Source: Icerya purchasi (lineage: Eukaryota; Arthropoda; Insecta; Hemiptera; Monophlebidae). Taken from it: a DNA stretch of 64,000 nucleotides. A program made the position numbers and the translations under genes. Location of the stretch: positions 479,210,400-479,274,399 of the forward strand of contig CM077115.1 of NCBI GenBank assembly GCA_039619475.1. Reading direction: 5' to 3'. This document shows, piece by piece, positions 58,516-64,000 of the stretch. A model generated the notes under the pieces. It saw only the letters and a program-made list of their open reading frames with translations. It had not been told where the DNA came from and did no database searches. Position 1 is the stretch's first letter, and each line of letters starts with the position of its first letter.

Positions 58516-59136
58516 CAGGGACGGATCCTGAAGGACACTTGGGTGGGGGGGGGGGGGATTATATAATTACATAAAATATTCTACGGTAGACAGTAGATTT
58601 GAGAAATACCCCTTGCTTCATAAAGAAAATCAAATAACGACCACCTCTTTAGAAATTCATAAAAATGTTTTAAAAATACTTGTAATTATTACAATTTTTA
58701 ATTTAACTTTTGTCTTATATTTAGGAGTGAAAAATAAAACGAAATTATAAAATTATACCTTAAATATGGTAGTTTAGAAATAGTAAGATAGTATTTCTTA
58801 TTAGACACTTTACTTCTTTTTTATTTCTGTTAGTAATCCGATCCGAATTCTCTTTGTTCGCGAGCAAGTAAAGAAAATATATATATTTCTCATTGAACTA
58901 TTTTCATGTACATTACAAAATCAAAATTAAAAATAAATAAAAATGGCAAAAGATTGACGATAGCTGTGTTTAAAATAGAATAAAAAAGGAACATTAATAG
59001 TTTTATTAGAAATAAATATTAATTATAATTAAATTTATAGCATAAATTAAGTTTCTTTGTTATAATAAATTTTTTCATGGAGACTTTAGTCCTTTGAGGG
59101 GGTGTCCCTTACCGCTTCTCCATGTATCCGCCACTG
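58516..59136. mobile_element. hAT-like MITE, 621 bp
   Basis: Ends are CAGGGACGGATCCTGAAGG and, inverted, CAGTGGCGGATACATGGAG. Imperfect inverted ends beginning CAG with a perfect 8-bp duplication (GTTTGTCA) are the hAT signature. A subterminal G run (58542-58558) and a GGGGGTGTCCC word near the other end extend the inverted likeness. The interior is A+T-rich and has no transposase. Confidence 0.82.
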
Positions 59137-59144
59137 GTTTGTCA
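59137..59144. repeat. 8-bp target-site duplication GTTTGTCA, right
   Basis: Identical to 58508-58515, directly after the terminal CTG of the element. Confidence 0.8.
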
Positions 59145-59149
59145 GGTTC

Positions 59150-60988
59150 ACGCGATCGTCGCTGGACTTTGATAGGAGAATAACAATGATTTTTAACAAT
59201 TGATTCGGGAATTATTAGCGCTACCCATAAGTGGTTGAAGATTTCAAGTAGGTACCTTAGACGTTAGCGCAGCAACGTCCTAATGAAGACATTGGGAATT
59301 TTAGCTAGTTTTTACATTTACGAATGACATTTTGAAACTTTTATATTGTTAATTGCATTTAGGTTGTCGGTTGAGAAAATTGTGTCTGTTAGAATGCCGT
59401 TTCTTGAATTTAAATTTGTTTCAGAGTAATTGACGGCTGCTGAATTGGCTGCAAAGATTTCGGCAAAGTGATTTGTTCTGACCTTTAGAAAGTTTCTCTC
59501 CGTGACAATTAGATTGAAGTTTCATAGAGGATGTGTCTACCAGAGGACCAGCGCAACCTATTCTAAATTTGTGTCGTTGAAATACAGGCATTTACAGAGG
59601 ATTTATACTTGTGTCATTGGCCTCTTCTCTGTCTCTTAACAATTTTCCAAATTCTGGCCGATTTTTATTTAAACTTAATCATATTCGATTCGTTATGGGC
59701 TTTTTATCTAGTGGTAGGTTTTTAGCTTTCCGAACAGGCAATAAATTCCACTAGGGAAGCCTTTTTACAATTTTTTTCACCTCCCCACCCCTGTGATGGT
59801 AGCCACCAGCTGCTTTTATGATTACCCGTCTGAATAAGTCGATGATGATATCAGTAGTCATAGCGGAGAATGACTGCTAATCTTAACATTCATTTTTTTG
59901 ATACGATCAAAACAAAAAAAACAACAACTAAGGAAGACGTAAAAAAGGTCCCCCCTTATGGAACTTTCGTTGGTTAATACTGAAATAACCCAAAAAATAA
60001 ATGTTATGGGAGAGCTTTTTCGAATAATAAATGAAACAGTTAATTTTCATTTACTTTGCATTGTTAACGTAATCAGTTAAACCTTAACAGTACAAAGAAC
60101 AAAAAAAAAAAAAAAAAATTCATCTTGTCTATGCCAAGGCTAAGCAAACATATATAAGCGCATTCCATTAATATACATATATTATACGAAATTAAGGGAA
60201 AATAAATAATAAATAAATAAATGAATAAATAAAAATTTTAAACAAAATTCCGAGTTTAGTGAAATAGTGGGTTGTATAAGTACATGAAAACCGGTTTAGG
60301 ATTTGATGGCTCACCTTGCATCGATCCTGAGAGACATATGATCAAGGCGTAAATTAGACATTAATTAATCCCGGTAGCGGAAGCGGACGAAGAAACAGTC
60401 GAAAAATTAGTCAAAGAGACAACAGCTACGAAAAGGTTACTTGTCGGTCAAAATTGGTTCTTTCTGTCAACGGTCAGATCTTAAACAGCGAACGTTTGCA
60501 ATCATTAAGAACATTTTTCACTATGCTCTGGTTTACTTCATAGATTAACGCGAACGCCAAGGTACAAAAAGAAGTCGTAATTTGGTCGGTCATAATTTTT
60601 TGAAATAATTAATTTTCGGATTTCCTCTTTTTCGTTATTAAATATACAGCTTTGAATCATGAATAAATTCATCATTCAACTATACGAGGATCACAGCACT
60701 TTAGGTGTAATATAGTTTACTTCCGTTTTATAATTCGTATTTTACTATGACGAGCATTTTTTTAAAAAAATTTGTCTAGATTTAATTAATGTAATTTATT
60801 AAAAACACAATCAAGTCTTTAATTTCACAGCAATAAGCAATGGTAGCAATAACTCTAATCTGAGATGAAATAAATAAAAGTAGATTAATTTCGTGTCTAT
60901 GTATTTAGTGGTCTTGGGAACATCTCTGATTGGAATCCTCCTAACGAGCACAAAAAAAAAAAAAAGATAATTGCTAACCATGTTAAAT

Positions 60989-61019
<31 letters not shown>

Positions 61020-61800
61020 TCGATTATCCGTATTTCAATAATTTTTCGAGAGCGCATTATTTAGGTAATTACAGAAACAAGTTCGTACGGTGTACCAGTG
61101 CAATAAAAACGTTTTAAACCGAAACAACAAAATGAGAAGGAGGCAGCTTATCGACAACGAAGTTATGTTTATAGGTAGGTGTTCACTGGTACACTTCTGT
61201 ATAGGCCGTTCTTCTTCCGTTTAGGCTTTAGAAAAATCTGTACCTCTTACGTCTGACGAACCGTTAAACAAAGCTGCAACTAGTAGCACTGTGCAGAGCT
61301 ATCTGGAAACTGTCTAAATCGGAGTAAATAAATTTCATTTTCGGAAACTAGGTCGAATGCGACATCGCAGCAAAGGCCTTCCTGCAATCGATTGCTCGTA
61401 TCAAAATTAGCTAATGACAAGGCGAAGATTGTTCCGAGCGAATATTGTAATTAAACCCCGCAGTAAATAAATATATGTAAAATTATATTTTAAATAATTG
61501 CACGCCGAAAAAAATGTTTGCATTTCATTATTACGCGGAAGGATGCTAAGTCAGTTAAAAACGGAATTAAATGAATCTAGAGAGACGAATGCATTAAAAT
61601 TCGAACACCGTATACCGCATTAAATACTCATTGTAATGTATATATCCAAACAGATGGAAAAGATTACTTTCATGAGGTTCGCTTCTCAAACAGTTCTGAC
61701 TTCCCTTTAAGTTATATAAGTTAATGAATTTGTTTCCGTTTGTTGATTTCCTGTTTTAATTTATGCAACAATTAATTACGCATACACACGATATACGCAC
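59150..61800. other. Unassigned A+T-rich sequence
   Basis: No gene, RNA gene or recognised repeat could be supported in this 2.6-kb stretch. Poly-A runs lie near 60103, 60953 and 60995. Confidence 0.4.
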
Positions 61801-61818
61801 ACCCATATGTACACACAC

Positions 61819-61820
61819 AT

Positions 61821-61864
<44 letters not shown>
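61819..61864. repeat. (CA)n(TA)n microsatellite
   Basis: A (CA)n run passes directly into (TA)n and abuts the third hairpin-repeat copy. The ORF on the other strand here (61776-62015) is an artefact. Confidence 0.9.
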
Positions 61865-61869
<5 letters not shown>

Positions 61870-62163
61870 CGGCCATTTTGGCCTCCAAGTTGCCCCTTGA
61901 CCCTCCTTGCTTTTATTTCTGTTTTTTTCTCTTCTATACTTTGTATAAAATGATCAAAATTTACAACATAATTCTTACTGACATCAACATAAAAAAAAAT
62001 AACAACCAAAAACATCCTATTCTAACATTTAACTTTCATTATATAAAATTAAGACATTTTTTCGTTACATTTTCCGTTACATATTTCGTTATATATTTCG
62101 TTACATAAAATTGTGGCATTTTTTTTAATGGGGGGATAGCTTAAGAATTACGTTGTAATTAAT
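61865..62163 (+). repeat. Hairpin-headed short repeat, copy 3 of 3
   Basis: Same element as 2119-2500 and 34458-34823, starting AACTCGGCCATTTTGGCC. The second hairpin has lost its loop-side stem (CCAAGTTGCCCCTTG). An internal deletion removes about 85 bp of the TTACATAAAATTG region. The end ATTACGTTGTAATTAATATA is intact and followed by (TA)n. Confidence 0.78.
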
Positions 62164-62169
62164 ATACAC

Positions 62170-62203
<34 letters not shown>

Positions 62204-62605
62204 GTATATGCATGTATATGCATGTAAGTGTGTAAGTAGATAGAATACGTTCGTTCTAGGACACAGTTCCAATTTTCATCACCAGGTGATTCAGGTGCAC
62301 TAGTGTTACACCAGTGTTATTGTAGTACATGAAGCTATCTCAGTAAAATAGATCTTCTTGGCCCTGTCTGCTTTCTCTGCAGATACCAGTATAGGAATAC
62401 CTATTGCTCAGTAAGTTGTCCAGTATGGAGCTTAGGAGATGGCTTTAACAAGTTAGTTATAATTTCGCTGCCCCAGACTGAGTTGTTTGATGTATTTAGA
62501 TGTTTTCATGTGTGTTGATGATGTATTTACCACTGCCTAATCTGTGTAATAATTTTTGCTAATCTGTACTGGCTTTTTTTGCGTATGTACGCTTTGAGAA
62601 TATGT
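62170..62605. other. Unassigned sequence downstream of the polymerase remnant
   Basis: No polymerase similarity continues here on the minus strand, although the C-terminal half of the protein would be expected. TATG and TGCATGTATA repeats occupy 62185-62230. Confidence 0.4.
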
Positions 62606-62606
62606 T

Positions 62607-63730
62607 TCACTGTTGACTTACAGTTATTGATGTAGTGATTTTCTGCCTTGGTGTAACGGACTGGCACTTACCGCCACGTATTCCAGCTTCGAAGAATAAA
62701 ATATCATAATCAGTTAGGGGCTCCAATTCAACCTTTGTTAACTTCAATATTGCTTGAAATGCCAATCCAGGAGCAGTAAAACTCCATGCAGGATCCAATT
62801 TGTTAATTTTATAACAGACACTTCTAAAGTTTTCGAAAACATCTGCAAGTAGAAGCATATCCGTCTTCAAGTATACATCGCTGTACTCACCAAACGTTTG
62901 AACACTTAAGGTCTTCCGCACATTTAATGCATGCGAGTAATCTTTTTCGCTAAAATTTGATTTTGTCAGAGAATTATAGAAATGCTCTTTTTCAGACAAA
63001 CTTGTTTCTTCCAATTTTTCCCACGATGACGCATATGAATATGGGAAAACTCCCTTTCTACGGAATAAAGGAAGTAAAAAATCAGGCGTTGCAATGTTGC
63101 TGATTGTATGACGAAGCGAACTATCAGGTAAATAACTATCTGGCTTCTTAAGGCTTGATGCCGCGAAATTGAATGTATTTTCATTTTTTTCTGAAACCTG
63201 TTTTGAAAATAATGATATGGAGGGTTCTTTGCTATTTGATATCACCTTGCTGATCATCATCATACGCCAAATCCCTGATAAATAAATGAGCGTCATACGC
63301 ACTCAGATTATGTCACAAAATGCGGGAGTTGATACTTTAAGTTACATTTTGAATGCGCTGCACCTCGAAATTTACCAGTTAAATGATTATGATCTGCGAC
63401 TTCATCATCGTGTAGAGGTCCTTCGCAAATATGGCACAGCGATGATTCTTCCGAATCGTCTGGCGTCCACTACAATCAAGTGTTTTTGTGATAAATCTTT
63501 TCTATTTTTCGCGCATCTTCCACCAACCAATCACAAAATATATTTAATTGCATTAGCATCTCGATAGATTTTAGGTTTCGATGTAACATTAAGCCGGCCA
63601 TCCTCTTCACATATTAACACAATATAGTAACAAAAGCTAAACGCCTCATGTTGTTGCATAGGAGTAGCACTAGACACTTTTTTGAGGCTTGTTTTGAATA
63701 TCATCATACGAACCATCTTCCATGTGTTGC
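62607..63730 (-). pseudogene. Polinton/Maverick-type protein-primed DNA polymerase B, N-terminal part
   Basis: Minus strand, several frames. FSFCYYIVLICEEDGRL then KPKIYRDANA lies at about 63650-63560. CHICEGPLHDDEVADHNHL ... GAAHSKCN (63436-63341) is the HNH-like zinc block typical of Polinton PolB. HNLSAYDAHLFIRDL at about 63310-63270 is the exonuclease II block 'HN...YD.hl.i'. The long frame 63302-62607 then carries RRKGVFPYSYASSWEKLEET, FGEYSDVYLKTDMLLLADVF (exonuclease III 'YlktD'), LDPAWSFTAPGLAFQAILKL and FFEAGIRGG. The C-terminal polymerase motifs are absent. The gene breaks off just after AGIRGG, where GGTAAGT gives a donor-like word. Frameshifts upstream of 63302 make it non-functional as it stands. 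Confidence 0.85.
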
Positions 63731-63734
63731 CGCT

Positions 63735-64000
63735 TATATTTTTGCAAATTTCAATCATGTTGTTGATTTTTCCGACGCTTACCACCAGTTTCAACATTAT
63801 CACCACTATCACTAATAAATTCTTCATCATTGTCATCATCATCACATGATTCATTGTTTAGAGTTTGCAGGAGACACTTCAGATCAGCCTATATAACAGA
63901 TGATAAAAATTGTTGCTGTTTGTATCGTTAGAATTTCAATATTTTGTTTTCTTCGCTTGACATAACAACTGTGACGGGAATATTATTCTGGCAGCATTGC
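63735..64000. other. Window edge, possible upstream part of the Polinton remnant
   Basis: On the minus strand an acidic stretch, DDDNDEEFISDSGDNVE then GGKRRKNQ, can be read at about 63840-63770. It may be the linker before the polymerase or part of an N-terminal domain. Nothing else can be assigned before the window ends. Confidence 0.35.

Noticed and set aside
61776..62015. 79-codon ORF ending in Tyr/Ile and Cys/Val repeats
   Set aside because: It translates the (CA)n(TA)n microsatellite and part of the hairpin repeat.

Overview
This is a eukaryotic window, strongly A+T-rich and full of decayed transposable elements. I see no convincing host gene, no rRNA and no functional tRNA gene. The mix of elements (R1-, I-, Jockey- and RTE-type LINEs, hAT-like elements, a tRNA-derived SINE, a Polinton/Maverick DNA polymerase fragment) suggests an arthropod, most likely an insect. 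The species cannot be fixed from the sequence.

The dominant object is an 18.85-kb insertion at 6055-24902 that is almost entirely one inverted repeat. Its two arms are about 9.14 kb each (6055-15196 and 15763-24902). They face each other across a 566-bp A+T-only tandem repeat. All paired landmarks I checked lie at a constant mirror sum, and the only arm difference I found is a G run of 16 versus 14. The insertion is flanked by an exact 6-bp target-site duplication (CATGAA) and begins 5'-AG and ends CT-3'. It sits inside the reverse-transcriptase C-terminal region of an R1-clade retrotransposon. Removing the insertion plus one CATGAA restores that reading frame, so both borders are defined to the base and the palindrome is a genuine mobile-element insertion. 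Each arm carries one good gene (331 codons), a second conserved ORF without an ATG, a direct duplication, and many copies of a short A/T-rich motif. A 6-bp duplication with 5'-AG ends is what Polinton/Maverick elements show, but no polymerase, integrase, capsid or protease gene is visible inside.

Layout. 1-5090: mostly unassigned sequence with one RTE-type LINE remnant and the first copy of a hairpin-bearing short repeat. 5090-6054 and 24903-25180: the two halves of the interrupted R1-like element. 26473-27651: a hAT-like element. 28585-32760: a SINE against an I-type LINE remnant (minus strand), then an RTE-type LINE remnant (plus strand). 34150-38405: a Jockey fragment, the second hairpin-repeat copy and two foldback elements. 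38400-52440: mostly unassigned, with a second foldback copy, LINE tails and a second SINE copy. 52450-58300: three LINE remnants, including the best preserved one, a Jockey-type element whose catalytic YADD motif has been deleted. 58508-59144: a short hAT-like element with a perfect 8-bp duplication. 61865-62163: the third hairpin-repeat copy. 62607-63730: a broken Polinton/Maverick protein-primed DNA polymerase B, probably continuing past the window edge.

No operon-like cooperation is visible. The one system proposed is the palindrome: a possible snap-back derivative of a Polinton-like element, duplicated end-to-end so that both ends carry the same terminus and could still be integrated.
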